This document shows positions 8,927-15,589 of a stretch of 44,351 nucleotides of DNA, in pieces; within the stretch, counting starts at the first letter, position 1, and every line of letters starts with the position of its first letter. The position numbers and the translations under genes were made by a program. The stretch is from assembly GCA_964409645.1 (NCBI GenBank), contig CAYPEK010000026.1:1-44351 (forward strand), in the 5' to 3' direction. The notes under the pieces were generated by a model, which saw nothing but the letters and a program-made list of their open reading frames with translations, was not told the DNA's origin and made no database searches. The stretch comes from CAYPEK01 sp964409645 (GTDB lineage Bacteria > UBP15 > UBA6099).

Positions 8927-9745
8927 CTATTTTGCTTTCTTCTTTCCGCTTCCCTTTTCCAGAATCTTCAACGCTTCGTTAACACTCGCATTCTGGTGTA
9001 CGATGGCGCTTATCGCCGACACCATGTTCTCCACGTTCTTCGCCTGAAACACGTTTCTTCCGATCGATACGCCGGCGCCGCCCGCATCTATCGACCCTTT
9101 CACCATCTGCAAAACCTGCTTCACCGTTTCCATCTTCTCGCCGCCGGCTATCACGACCGGAATCGAGCAGCCTTCCGTAACCTCAACGAACGAATCCGGA
9201 CTTCCGGTGTAGTTGACCTTAACTATATCCGCGCCGAGCTCGGAAGCGACCCGCGCCGCGTGCTTGACCACTTTCACATCGTATTCATTCTTAATCTTCG
9301 GGCCCCGGCAGTACATCATCGCCAGAAGCGGCATTCCCCAGTCCATGCAGGAAAGAGAAACACGCCCCAAGTCTCCGAGCATTTTCTCTTCAGTTTCCGC
9401 ACCGAGATTCACATGCATCGATACCGCGTCGGCGCCCATCTTAATGCATCTCTCTACAGTGCTGACGAGAACCTTTTCATTGGGGTCCGGCCCAAGCGAC
9501 GTGCTCGCCGACAGATGGAGAATCAGGCCGACGTCCTTCCCGTATCTCCTGTGGCCGTGCAGCGGCAGCCCAACGTGCCCCAGAACAGCGTTAGCGCCTC
9601 CGCTGGCAATACTGTCAACCGCTTTTCCCATGTCGATAAGACCCGGGATCGGGCCGACGGACACGCCGTGATCCATCGGAACCACCACAGTTCTTCTCGT
9701 GGCCCTGTCGAGAATTCTTTCCATTCTTACATTTTTTCCGATCAT
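8927..9745 (-). CDS. aroA': 2-amino-3,7-dideoxy-D-threo-hept-6-ulosonate (ADH) synthase
   Basis: This class I aldolase of the DeoC/FbaB superfamily (272 residues) catalyses the transaldolase-like first step of the archaeal shikimate route, joining aspartate semialdehyde to a 6-deoxy-5-ketofructose phosphate-derived unit. PMDHGVSVGP at 23-32 holds D25, Y145 lies in MMYCRG, and the Schiff-base lysine is K176 in DIVKVNYTG. All three sit at a constant offset of 8 from the residues I recall for MJ0400 (D33, Y153, K184). That favours ADH synthase over fructose-bisphosphate aldolase, as does the adjacent dehydroquinate synthase II. The site AAGGAGG lies 6 bases before the ATG. The C-terminus ends in a short Lys-rich tail. 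Confidence 0.92.
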   Translation of the reverse strand: MIGKNVRMERILDRATRRTVVVPMDHGVSVGPIPGLIDMGKAVDSIASGGANAVLGHVGLPLHGHRRYGKDVGLILHLSASTSLGPDPNEKVLVSTVERCIKMGADAVSMHVNLGAETEEKMLGDLGRVSLSCMDWGMPLLAMMYCRGPKIKNEYDVKVVKHAARVASELGADIVKVNYTGSPDSFVEVTEGCSIPVVIAGGEKMETVKQVLQMVKGSIDAGGAGVSIGRNVFQAKNVENMVSAISAIVHQNASVNEALKILEKGSGKKKAK

Positions 9746-10104
9746 ATACGTGCCTCCTTAAATAGATTCATGGATTTTGAATCGCCAATAAATAATTGAA
9801 TGGGGGATTCAGTTGTGTGTTAGCGACTAAAGATGAACGCCTTCATAATACCAGAATAACCACAAAACGATTTTATGTAAAGAGGCGTAAAATATTATTT
9901 TTTGATCGTCTGTTTTGGGAATGAATGAATAACATTTCACACTTTCAAAGGTTAACATCCTGACTTAAAACCGACATGTCATCAGGTGGCGCGGGCACTT
10001 TGCGCTATCTTGATGAAGTCTTTCTATAGTTTCATGGAAATGTTTTATCAGTGGATATACTAAACGATTTCAAATCTGCCGAAGATAACCCGTGAAATCC
10101 CGAT
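9746..10104. other. intergenic region upstream of the ADH synthase operon
   Basis: This 359-base gap should hold the promoter of the minus-strand aroA'-aroB' pair. Apart from the AAGGAGG ribosome site at its left edge, I see no convincing -35/-10 pair, terminator, riboswitch or small gene. A weak CCTGA/TCAGG inverted repeat lies near 9958-9985. Confidence 0.4.
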
Positions 10105-10413
10105 TCAGTCGCTGAATTTATTTTTCATTATTTCGCGAATGTCTTTCGTATCGAATCTTGAATCCGGCTTCGACGAACTTTCAGACTCTTCCGATGTTTG
10201 CATCCCAAAGGTTATATCCCTGTTTTTTTTCACTTTATTTACGATATCCACTTTGTCGCCGAACTTTTTTCTTACCTGCTTTTTAAAATCTTCTACATTG
10301 TATCCCTTTTCCCTGAATCTCTTTGCTTTCCCTGAGGCGTCTATCATCACACCTTCAACTATCTTTTCATCGCTGTCGTAATATTCGACTATTATTTGAG
10401 GTCTGTTTGCCAT
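10105..10413 (-). CDS. small hypothetical protein, 102 residues
   Basis: I do not recognise the family. Residues 1-68 look like a compact alpha/beta domain with alternating strands (QIIVEYYDS, VEGVMID) and a basic helix (VEDFKKQVRKKFG). A Ser/Glu-rich flexible stretch (about 72-85) follows, then a short predicted helix ending in NKFSD. No signal or membrane segment is visible, so it is probably cytoplasmic. AAGGTGATTT immediately precedes the ATG and supports translation. The last five residues are identical to those of the 53-residue protein at 12504-12665. Confidence 0.7.
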   Translation of the reverse strand: MANRPQIIVEYYDSDEKIVEGVMIDASGKAKRFREKGYNVEDFKKQVRKKFGDKVDIVNKVKKNRDITFGMQTSEESESSSKPDSRFDTKDIREIMKNKFSD

Positions 10414-10585
10414 AAATCACCTTATCCGCAGATTTTTATATATTCTACAGCAATCGAGAAAAATGTGAATAAAATCAACATATTTTTGAGAAAACGCAAA
10501 ATCGCCAAAACATCCTTGGCATGGTTTGTATATTTGTTAAAAGTAAGATAAAATCGGATTATAAAATACCTCAGGAGATGATGCC

Positions 10586-10765
10586 ATGAAAGCGTTATCA
10601 ATCATAGCTTTGATATCCAGTCTGGTAATGTATGTGCTGTCCATACTTGTAAAGCTGAATGTTTTTTCGTTATGGAACACGAGACCTGTGTCGCTGATCG
10701 GGATTGCGGGAGTAAATGCTTTGATCGCAATAGCTTTCGGAGTCCTGAGTTTGCATCGGAAATAG
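10586..10765 (+). CDS. small two-helix membrane protein, 59 residues
   Basis: An ATG at 10586 preceded by AGGAG at 8-base spacing opens a 59-codon frame ending in TAG. Residues about 3-22 and 36-55 are strongly hydrophobic. They are separated by a short loop with NTRP and followed by a basic HRK end, so the protein should be a helical hairpin in the inner membrane. I recognise no family. The opposite-strand frame over this stretch has no comparable ribosome site. Confidence 0.65.
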   Translation: MKALSIIALISSLVMYVLSILVKLNVFSLWNTRPVSLIGIAGVNALIAIAFGVLSLHRK

Positions 10766-10813
10766 ACCATCAATATCAATATAAATTGGTAAAGACTATT
10801 AATAAAACAATTC

Positions 10814-10842
10814 TTGACATGAAAGCACCATGACAATAGACT
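10814..10842 (+). promoter_or_regulatory. sigma70-like promoter of the outer-membrane barrel gene
   Basis: A perfect -35 TTGACA (10814-10819) is followed after 17 bases by TAGACT (10837-10842, 4 of 6 matches to TATAAT). This predicts a start near 10849 and a leader of about 64 bases before the ATG at 10913. Confidence 0.5.
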
Positions 10843-10856
10843 TGATTGCGTGTGCG

Positions 10857-10881
10857 ACAGACACATTTTTATAATGTCTGT
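10857..10881 (+). promoter_or_regulatory. inverted repeat in the leader, possible operator
   Basis: The arms ACAGAC (10857-10862) and GTCTGT (10876-10881) are perfect reverse complements 13 bases apart. They lie just downstream of the predicted start, between promoter and ribosome site (GGGAG). The repeat could be an operator or a leader hairpin; no protein can be assigned. Confidence 0.35.
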
Positions 10882-10912
10882 TATTTTTTGAATCAGTCAA
10901 CGGGAGACAAAC

Positions 10913-12367
10913 ATGGACCCTAAAAAGCGGGCATTTGTTATCGCGATCATTTTTGCAGCTTTCGTGGTTATAGGTGTTGGAGAGACCGGCGTATGTCAAA
11001 GCGCCTCTTTTACAGCGCCGATCAACATAGTTTTCGATGACGGCCGCGTGATGTTTTATATGGGGTCAAAAGCCAGCATGTCCGAAGGGGACATGTACGA
11101 TATCTATGACGGCAGCGAACCGATTGCTAAGATCGAATTGGTAAAAGTTGATGTGAAATATTCGATAGGAAGAATAATCAGCGCGAAAAGAGATTTAAGT
11201 GAAGGCAAACCTTATTCATTTGTAAAGACAAACAAAGGTGCGGAATCTTCCGAGAGCATTCAGAAATCTCCTACACGCGAAGAAAAGAAGGAAGAACAGA
11301 AAGCTTCGGCAGCCGAAGAAAAAATGCCGGATGTAAAAGAAAAGGCTAAAAAATCATCGCGATTGAAAAAAGTTGAAGATACCGGAGAGCCGGCTTCGGA
11401 AGAGAAAAAAAGTGAAAGTGCGACTCAGGAAAAAAAGGTAGCAAAACAGCCTGCAAAGGTTCAGGAGAAAAAAGATAAAAAGACGAAACTCGAGGAGAAA
11501 CCCGAATACAAACCGGTGCCCACGAAAGAGGAACGAATGAAAATGTTCCCGGGGCCAACCGTTTCAAGCGGGATGTCCGCCACAGGTTTGTCCGGAATGT
11601 TTATCGTCACAACACCTCAGACAATGAGAAACAATCATGCTTTATTGTCGGTGAATTATAAGAATTTGAGCGGATCGGATACTGGTTCAATAGGCTCTTA
11701 TATTTATTCCATCGACGCGGAAGATAAATCAACGGGATACAGCTTCTTGTACGGTGTCAGTAATAACGCCGAAGTATCGCTCTCTACTCGTGATTCAAAA
11801 ACAAGTATGACGTTGGATTCTTCAACATGGATTTCGACGAAACAGAAACTCTCGACGATGGGGATTAAATATTATTTCGGGTCAAAGTTTTTGGATAAGA
11901 AAAACGGACCCAAGAAGAGCAACAACACCGACATCGCGGTTTTTGCCGCCTATGCTAAAGAACGCGTAAAAGATTGCGATTCGAACCTCGATGAAGGATG
12001 CACGAGCTTCAACAACAATCACAACAGATATCTGCTTTACGGCCTGACGCTGGGCGGCTCTCCGATGGATAAGGTGTATTTAACCGGTGAATACGGGAGA
12101 ACCAGATATAAGGTTACAGGTTACGATTCGAAGACGGAGGATTTCTGGGGAATCGGCCTTAACTATCAAACAGATGAAAGAATGAAATTCTTTCTCGAGT
12201 ATATGAAAGAAACTCGATACGATAAATATAAGAGCTTAGGGGTTGAATACAAATACACAGAAGACCTCTGTTTCAATGCGGCATATCAGATATACTCTCA
12301 AAAATATTCGACCATTTCGGATCTTGACTTAAAAGGCTATCGAATCGGAGCAAACTACCTGTTCTGA
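10913..12367 (+). CDS. outer-membrane beta-barrel protein with Lys/Glu-rich spacer
   Basis: The 484-residue exported protein has a signal peptide (about 1-28) and a small beta domain at about 31-105, with an SH3-like pattern similar to the C-terminal domain of FlgT-like proteins. A highly charged spacer of about 98 residues (108-205) is rich in Lys and Glu. From about 220 to the end, alternating aromatic strands form a likely barrel finishing ...RIGANYLF, the terminal Phe typical of Bam substrates. Strand count suggests 10-12 strands. The long charged spacer could span the periplasm or reach peptidoglycan. GGGAG lies 6 bases before the ATG. Function is unknown; a porin or envelope-tethering role is an inference. 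Confidence 0.7.
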   Translation: MDPKKRAFVIAIIFAAFVVIGVGETGVCQSASFTAPINIVFDDGRVMFYMGSKASMSEGDMYDIYDGSEPIAKIELVKVDVKYSIGRIISAKRDLSEGKPYSFVKTNKGAESSESIQKSPTREEKKEEQKASAAEEKMPDVKEKAKKSSRLKKVEDTGEPASEEKKSESATQEKKVAKQPAKVQEKKDKKTKLEEKPEYKPVPTKEERMKMFPGPTVSSGMSATGLSGMFIVTTPQTMRNNHALLSVNYKNLSGSDTGSIGSYIYSIDAEDKSTGYSFLYGVSNNAEVSLSTRDSKTSMTLDSSTWISTKQKLSTMGIKYYFGSKFLDKKNGPKKSNNTDIAVFAAYAKERVKDCDSNLDEGCTSFNNNHNRYLLYGLTLGGSPMDKVYLTGEYGRTRYKVTGYDSKTEDFWGIGLNYQTDERMKFFLEYMKETRYDKYKSLGVEYKYTEDLCFNAAYQIYSQKYSTISDLDLKGYRIGANYLF

Positions 12368-12503
12368 TTCTGATTCAGCACCGACCGCATTGAATCGTCG
12401 TATTTGACCTTTTTGGCTTGGATTGCTACCGAATTATTAATCAACTTCAACTATTGCTAAGTTGCTGCAACGTATAATATTGTGATCGCGAATGCGAAGC
12501 TGC

Positions 12504-12665
12504 TCAGTCGCTGAACTTGTTCGCGTATTGAATTATTGCTCGCTCGACCAATTGTGAGTAAGACAACTCTGGGAAAGTATTCTTCTTCAACTTTATCAGC
12601 CTATCGATGCATTTCGGTGTAAGCGTGAAGTTCATCCGAACTTTACAGATTTTTTTCTCCGCCAT
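12504..12665 (-). CDS. 53-residue ribbon-helix-helix-like DNA-binding protein
   Basis: An ATG at 12663-12665 preceded by AGGAG at 8 bases opens a 54-codon frame ending in TGA. The protein shows the ribbon-helix-helix (Arc/MetJ/CopG) pattern: a strand at about 6-14 (ICKVRMNFT), helix 1 at about 16-29 (CIDRLIKLKK), a turn with PELS, then helix 2 at about 35-51 (SQLVERAIIQYANKF). It is too short for an additional effector or ParM-binding domain. The gene reads away from an array of twelve 11-bp repeats that begins 117 bases upstream. Autoregulation or a nucleoprotein-array role is therefore likely but inferred. No toxin partner is seen next to it. Confidence 0.72.
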   Translation of the reverse strand: MAEKKICKVRMNFTLTPKCIDRLIKLKKNTFPELSYSQLVERAIIQYANKFSD

Positions 12666-12699
12666 TTATTTCGCTCCTTTTTTGATCGAAAGAATTCTT

Positions 12700-12713
12700 C
12701 GGACTTTAGTCCG
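12700..12713. repeat. short perfect palindrome, REP-like
   Basis: CGGACTTTAGTCCG has 6-bp perfect arms and a two-base centre. It lies between the RHH gene and the 11-bp repeat array. Palindromes of this kind are often dispersed in genomes; only one copy is present here. Confidence 0.5.
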
Positions 12714-12732
12714 GGGTAATTCATTTTTCTGT

Positions 12733-12776
12733 GGGGCGTATGCGCCGCCGTCGGCGACGGCGACGGCGCGCCCCCC
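12733..12776. repeat. GC-rich hairpin element, REP-like
   Basis: A strongly GC-rich block starts GGGGCGTATGCGCC and ends GGCGCGCCCCCC in AT-rich surroundings. Its arms pair imperfectly around CGTCGGCGACG. It is followed on the plus strand by GTTTTT, so it could also stop plus-strand transcripts. Its composition contrasts sharply with the array beside it and suggests a separate insertion. Confidence 0.5.
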
Positions 12777-12782
12777 GTTTTT

Positions 12783-12908
12783 ACGTATCATTTACGTATA
12801 TACAACATACTTTTCACATATTATTTACGTATAATTTACACACATTTTACGTACATATCACATACTAATTACGTATAGTTTACATACTTATTACGTACTA
12901 TTTACGTA
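12783..12908. repeat. twelve tandem 11-bp iterons with TACGTA-like core
   Basis: Cores start at 12783, 12794, 12805, 12816, 12827, 12838, 12849, 12860, 12871, 12882, 12893 and 12904, exactly 11 bases apart with no slippage. Seven are ACGTA (copies 1, 2, 5, 7, 9, 11, 12), four are ACATA (3, 4, 8, 10) and one is ACACA (6). Flanks are T-rich, giving a loose unit ttACRTAnnn. The best core, TACGTA, is palindromic, as expected for a symmetric dimer. An 11-bp step puts every site on nearly the same DNA face. Known RHH systems such as ParR on the R1 parC centromere use 11-bp direct repeats. The nearest candidate binder is the RHH-like protein at 12504-12665. Confidence 0.9.
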
Positions 12909-13000
12909 CCGTTTTTAGCACTCTAACGGCAACTTATTACCGTTTGTCTTGTGTCGATCCATTAAAACCCACATTTAAATTCAAGCCATTCTATGATGTA

Positions 13001-13087
13001 GATTACTTTGATATTTTCTTACATGTTTTGCTTGCTGTCAAATAATAAACTTATGATTACTTTGTTATGAATACATGCTTACTGTGC
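13001..13087. repeat. imperfect direct duplication in the intergenic region
   Basis: GATTACTTTG occurs at 13001-13010 and again at 13055-13064. In both copies it is followed, after small indels, by TACATG and then CTT-R-CTGT. The copies are about 38 and 33 bases long. Together with the nearby inverted repeat, this shows the 541-base gap 12666-13206 is dense in repeats. I find no further gene between 12909 and 13147. Confidence 0.45.
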
Positions 13088-13107
13088 ATTAACACTTTGT
13101 TGCACAG
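13082..13107. promoter_or_regulatory. inverted repeat CTGTGCA/TGCACAG
   Basis: Perfect 7-bp arms at 13082-13088 and 13101-13107 enclose 12 bases. There is no T tract, so a protein-binding site or cruciform is more likely than a terminator. Confidence 0.4.
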
Positions 13108-13147
13108 AAATGCGCTATTTGCTATATGGCATAACATAAAGCAGCAT

Positions 13148-13174
13148 AAAAATCCCCCACGAAGGGGGATTTTT
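13148..13174. terminator. strong bidirectional intrinsic terminator
   Basis: AAAAATCCCCC and GGGGGATTTTT form a perfect 11-bp stem with loop ACGAA. The A and T tracts flank a GC stem, so it can work in both directions. It lies 33 bases beyond the stop of the minus-strand gene at 13207-14337. Confidence 0.9.
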
Positions 13175-13206
13175 GTTCAAATCGATTCTGCTGCTGATTA
13201 ATAGAT

Positions 13207-14337
13207 TTATTTCTTCTTCACGGCGGGCTTTTTCGTTGTCTTCTTTGCTGCGGGTTTGGCCTTGGGTGCCGGAGCCGGTTTAGCAGCTTCTTCCTCATCC
13301 TTATCGGGAGGGAATATCGTTTCATATTCACTTCTGGCCACTGTTCCCGCGTATGTCATTCCGCCGGTGAGATCGAGAGAACCGTCCAATTTAGGCTCCC
13401 AAGGCGTGCTTGATTCATCAGGGTGCTTAAAGTTGATTTTAGCACCACCTTTGATTCTTATTGTCCCACCGAGTTCCATCTTTTCAATCGTTCCCTGATC
13501 GATAAGAAAATCCATCGTTCCGTCCATCTTCCACTTCATTTTCAAATCGACATTCTTAATTGTCATATTGTCTGAGCCCATAGGGATTTCAGGGATCATG
13601 GACAGGAAATTATTGAGGAAATCCGCGTTGTAATCTCCGTCGGTGGTGAATTCGATGTGCGCCTTATTATTCTCGACGGATACGAGTTTATAATTGACAA
13701 CCAGTTTCGGGAAAATCGGCATCGGATTATTATCGTCGCTGACTTTCTGTACCCATGTATCACCCACCGCCACCGGGTCTTTCGGGAAAATCGGCGGAAT
13801 TAATCCCGTTATCATAGGGAGAATTGAGTCGAGACTTGTCAAATCCATCCCCATATTGTCCATGCCCGGAATCATATTCTTCATAGCGCCGCCCTCGCCG
13901 CCCGCGGCAAGGCCTAAGTTCCTTACCTGTATTCCGTCTATTCCGCCTTGCGGGCTGAGGTCGAGTTCAATTTCGGGCGCTTTGCCCGCAGATATGCCAC
14001 CCAAATCCGGAAGCTGAAGCAAGCCGCCGAGGGTGATATTTTTCACCATGAGCTTTATCAAGAACTTCGTATCTTTATCGTTAGCGTCGATAGTGTCGAG
14101 GTATGTTTCAATATTGATTTTTGCCGCGAGGTTTTCGCCCGACAATTTTGAATTAGGTATGGGCAGTCCGTCGAGCGTAAAGTTCAATGTTCCCCCCAAA
14201 TCATTGGAGAACTTCATTATCTTTCCTTTTTCACTTTTGATTGCAAGCGTATAACTGTCTTGTGAGAATGCAGTGAACGAAGAGACCAATAAAAAGACAA
14301 TTGCAAAAAAAATGTTCACACATACCTTTTTCACCAT
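13207..14337 (-). CDS. secreted DUF6263-like protein with Lys/Ala/Pro tail
   Basis: This 376-residue protein has a clear Sec signal (hydrophobic 9-22, ending near AFS). The body is beta-rich and contains the phrase DPVAVGDTW, followed by VNYKLVSVENNKAHIEF, which recalls the DUF6263 group of exported proteins of unknown function. A Gly/Met-rich stretch (about 146-168) interrupts it. The C-terminus is a basic low-complexity tail rich in Lys, Ala and Pro (about 350-376), possibly binding cell wall or nucleic acid. AAGGAG lies 7 bases before the ATG. A strong terminator follows. No enzymatic motif is visible. Confidence 0.75.
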   Translation of the reverse strand: MVKKVCVNIFFAIVFLLVSSFTAFSQDSYTLAIKSEKGKIMKFSNDLGGTLNFTLDGLPIPNSKLSGENLAAKINIETYLDTIDANDKDTKFLIKLMVKNITLGGLLQLPDLGGISAGKAPEIELDLSPQGGIDGIQVRNLGLAAGGEGGAMKNMIPGMDNMGMDLTSLDSILPMITGLIPPIFPKDPVAVGDTWVQKVSDDNNPMPIFPKLVVNYKLVSVENNKAHIEFTTDGDYNADFLNNFLSMIPEIPMGSDNMTIKNVDLKMKWKMDGTMDFLIDQGTIEKMELGGTIRIKGGAKINFKHPDESSTPWEPKLDGSLDLTGGMTYAGTVARSEYETIFPPDKDEEEAAKPAPAPKAKPAAKKTTKKPAVKKK

Positions 14338-14476
14338 TTTAAGGCTCCTTCTAAAAAGATAATATTTTGGTTGATTATACCTATGCCGGACTTCAAGTCA
14401 ATCTGATATATATTTGTCTATTTCAAATCGTTTTATTACCATATAAATTGGTTTTATCGTGATTTGTCGAAACGAT

Positions 14477-15493
14477 ATGAAAATAAAAGCACAGATAAAG
14501 TCGTTGTTGTTTATCGCAATCCTGCTCGGATATATATTTCCTTCATTATCACGGGCGGATGAGTCATATAGATTTGTTGTCAGGAAAACCGGAGCTTCCC
14601 CGGCTTTTATCAAAACGATCGAAAATGATGCAACGAAATCGATGGCGTATTGCGCGGATTTCATAGGTTACAAGCCTTCAGGGCCATTCTATATCTATAT
14701 CCCTTCCGATGTCTCTCAATATTTGAAGCTGACTGAGGATTCGGCGCCTGAATGGGCGGCAGGCGTTTATCTGCCTGAAAAAAGATCGATCATCCTTAGA
14801 CCTTTGAGGGAGAATTCCGACCCGGTGGTGTTCTCCGGCATCATGAGGCATGAAATCGCTCATGCAGTTATTGAAACCATGCTCCGCGGACATCGCACAT
14901 CCCTGCCCCGCTGGCTGAACGAAGGCCTCGCAATGTATATCTCGAACACGTGGGAGTCTCCCGAGTCGTGGAGCGCGAAGAAAGCGTATTTATACACGTC
15001 GCTCAAAAACAGGACAGCGTTGGATTTCAGCGATCTGGAGTACGATTTCCCGATCGGTAATCTCAGTGCGCAGCACGCATACATGCAAAGTTACGATCTC
15101 ACCAGATTTATCATAGAGAGATACGGTAAAAAGAAGCTCAGGAATCTGCTGGAAGAACTATCGAGAGGAGTCGATCCGAATTCGGCGTGGCGCTCCGCCT
15201 ATTCCAAACCTTTGAGCCAACTTATCGCTGAATGGGAGGCGGAAATCAGAAGGCCGGGAGCGCTTGTTTTTCTCACAAACTTCTTTGCCGCCTTCGACAC
15301 GTACATCTGGACCATCATGGCTGTGCTGGTCATAATAGGCGCCTTCCGCGTAAGAAGTCACATCATAAGGAAAAGAAAATATAGAGACGAACCCGGTGAA
15401 TATGATCCCGACAACGATTGGGATGATCTCGATGAGGAATGGGACCCCGATGTTTATGGCTACAGGCCGTGGCGGCCGGGAAAGAAGAATTAA
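14477..15493 (+). CDS. membrane-anchored gluzincin peptidase (peptidase MA-like)
   Basis: I chose the ATG at 14477 over an upstream GTG because it places the signal peptide (MKIKAQIKSLLFIAILL...) at the N-terminus; the ribosome site is weak either way. The mature 338-residue protein has the zinc motif HEIAH at 125-129 and the downstream WLNEGLA with E149 as third ligand, as in the peptidase MA-like gluzincins. A helix near 270-292 (TYIWTIMAVLVIIGAF) anchors the C-terminus. It is followed by a basic patch and a strikingly acidic, Trp/Tyr-containing tail (DPDNDWDDLDEEWDPD). The protease domain is therefore outside and the tail probably cytoplasmic. The substrate is unknown. Confidence 0.8.
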   Translation: MKIKAQIKSLLFIAILLGYIFPSLSRADESYRFVVRKTGASPAFIKTIENDATKSMAYCADFIGYKPSGPFYIYIPSDVSQYLKLTEDSAPEWAAGVYLPEKRSIILRPLRENSDPVVFSGIMRHEIAHAVIETMLRGHRTSLPRWLNEGLAMYISNTWESPESWSAKKAYLYTSLKNRTALDFSDLEYDFPIGNLSAQHAYMQSYDLTRFIIERYGKKKLRNLLEELSRGVDPNSAWRSAYSKPLSQLIAEWEAEIRRPGALVFLTNFFAAFDTYIWTIMAVLVIIGAFRVRSHIIRKRKYRDEPGEYDPDNDWDDLDEEWDPDVYGYRPWRPGKKN

Positions 15494-15549
15494 ATTTAGT
15501 CGTTATATAAATTCAAGTCGTAAATAATTACAATTTTCAGATAATACCG

Positions 15550-15576
15550 GCCGTGTTTGTCATCACGGCGTTTTTT
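15550..15576 (+). terminator. hairpin plus U tract directly before malic enzyme
   Basis: GCCGTG (15550-15555) and CACGGC (15564-15569) form a 6-bp stem with an 8-base loop, followed by GTTTTTT. The malic enzyme Shine-Dalgarno (AAGGA) starts a few bases later and its ATG is at 15590. It can terminate the upstream peptidase transcript. If a GATAAT at 15540-15545 is a -10 box, it is also the first structure in the malic enzyme leader. Confidence 0.65.
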
Positions 15577-15589
15577 GAAAGGATACGAA

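Noticed and set aside
8927..9745. class I fructose-bisphosphate aldolase assignment
   Set aside because: The sequences are related, but the adjacent dehydroquinate synthase II and the residue spacing matching MJ0400 favour ADH synthase.
8909..9799. 296-codon plus-strand open frame opposite ADH synthase
   Set aside because: The minus strand encodes a complete enzyme with catalytic residues in place; the plus-strand frame has no recognisable features.
10537..10866. 109-codon minus-strand frame
   Set aside because: It overlaps the 59-residue membrane protein gene, which has a strong Shine-Dalgarno and clean helices, and the predicted promoter of the barrel gene.
12504..12665. antitoxin of a toxin-antitoxin pair
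   Set aside because: RHH proteins are often antitoxins, but no small toxin frame lies directly before or after the gene on its strand.
12607..12834. 75-codon plus-strand frame over the RHH leader
   Set aside because: It runs antisense through the RHH gene, the GC hairpin and the iterons; its C-terminal sequence merely translates the repeats.
12783..12908. CRISPR array
   Set aside because: The unit is only 11 bp with no spacer of separate sequence and no cas gene; it is an iteron-type tandem repeat.
15557..15589. upstream TTG start for malic enzyme
   Set aside because: It would start inside the terminator-like hairpin; the ATG at 15590 has a proper AAGGA site and begins the conserved domain at the usual distance.
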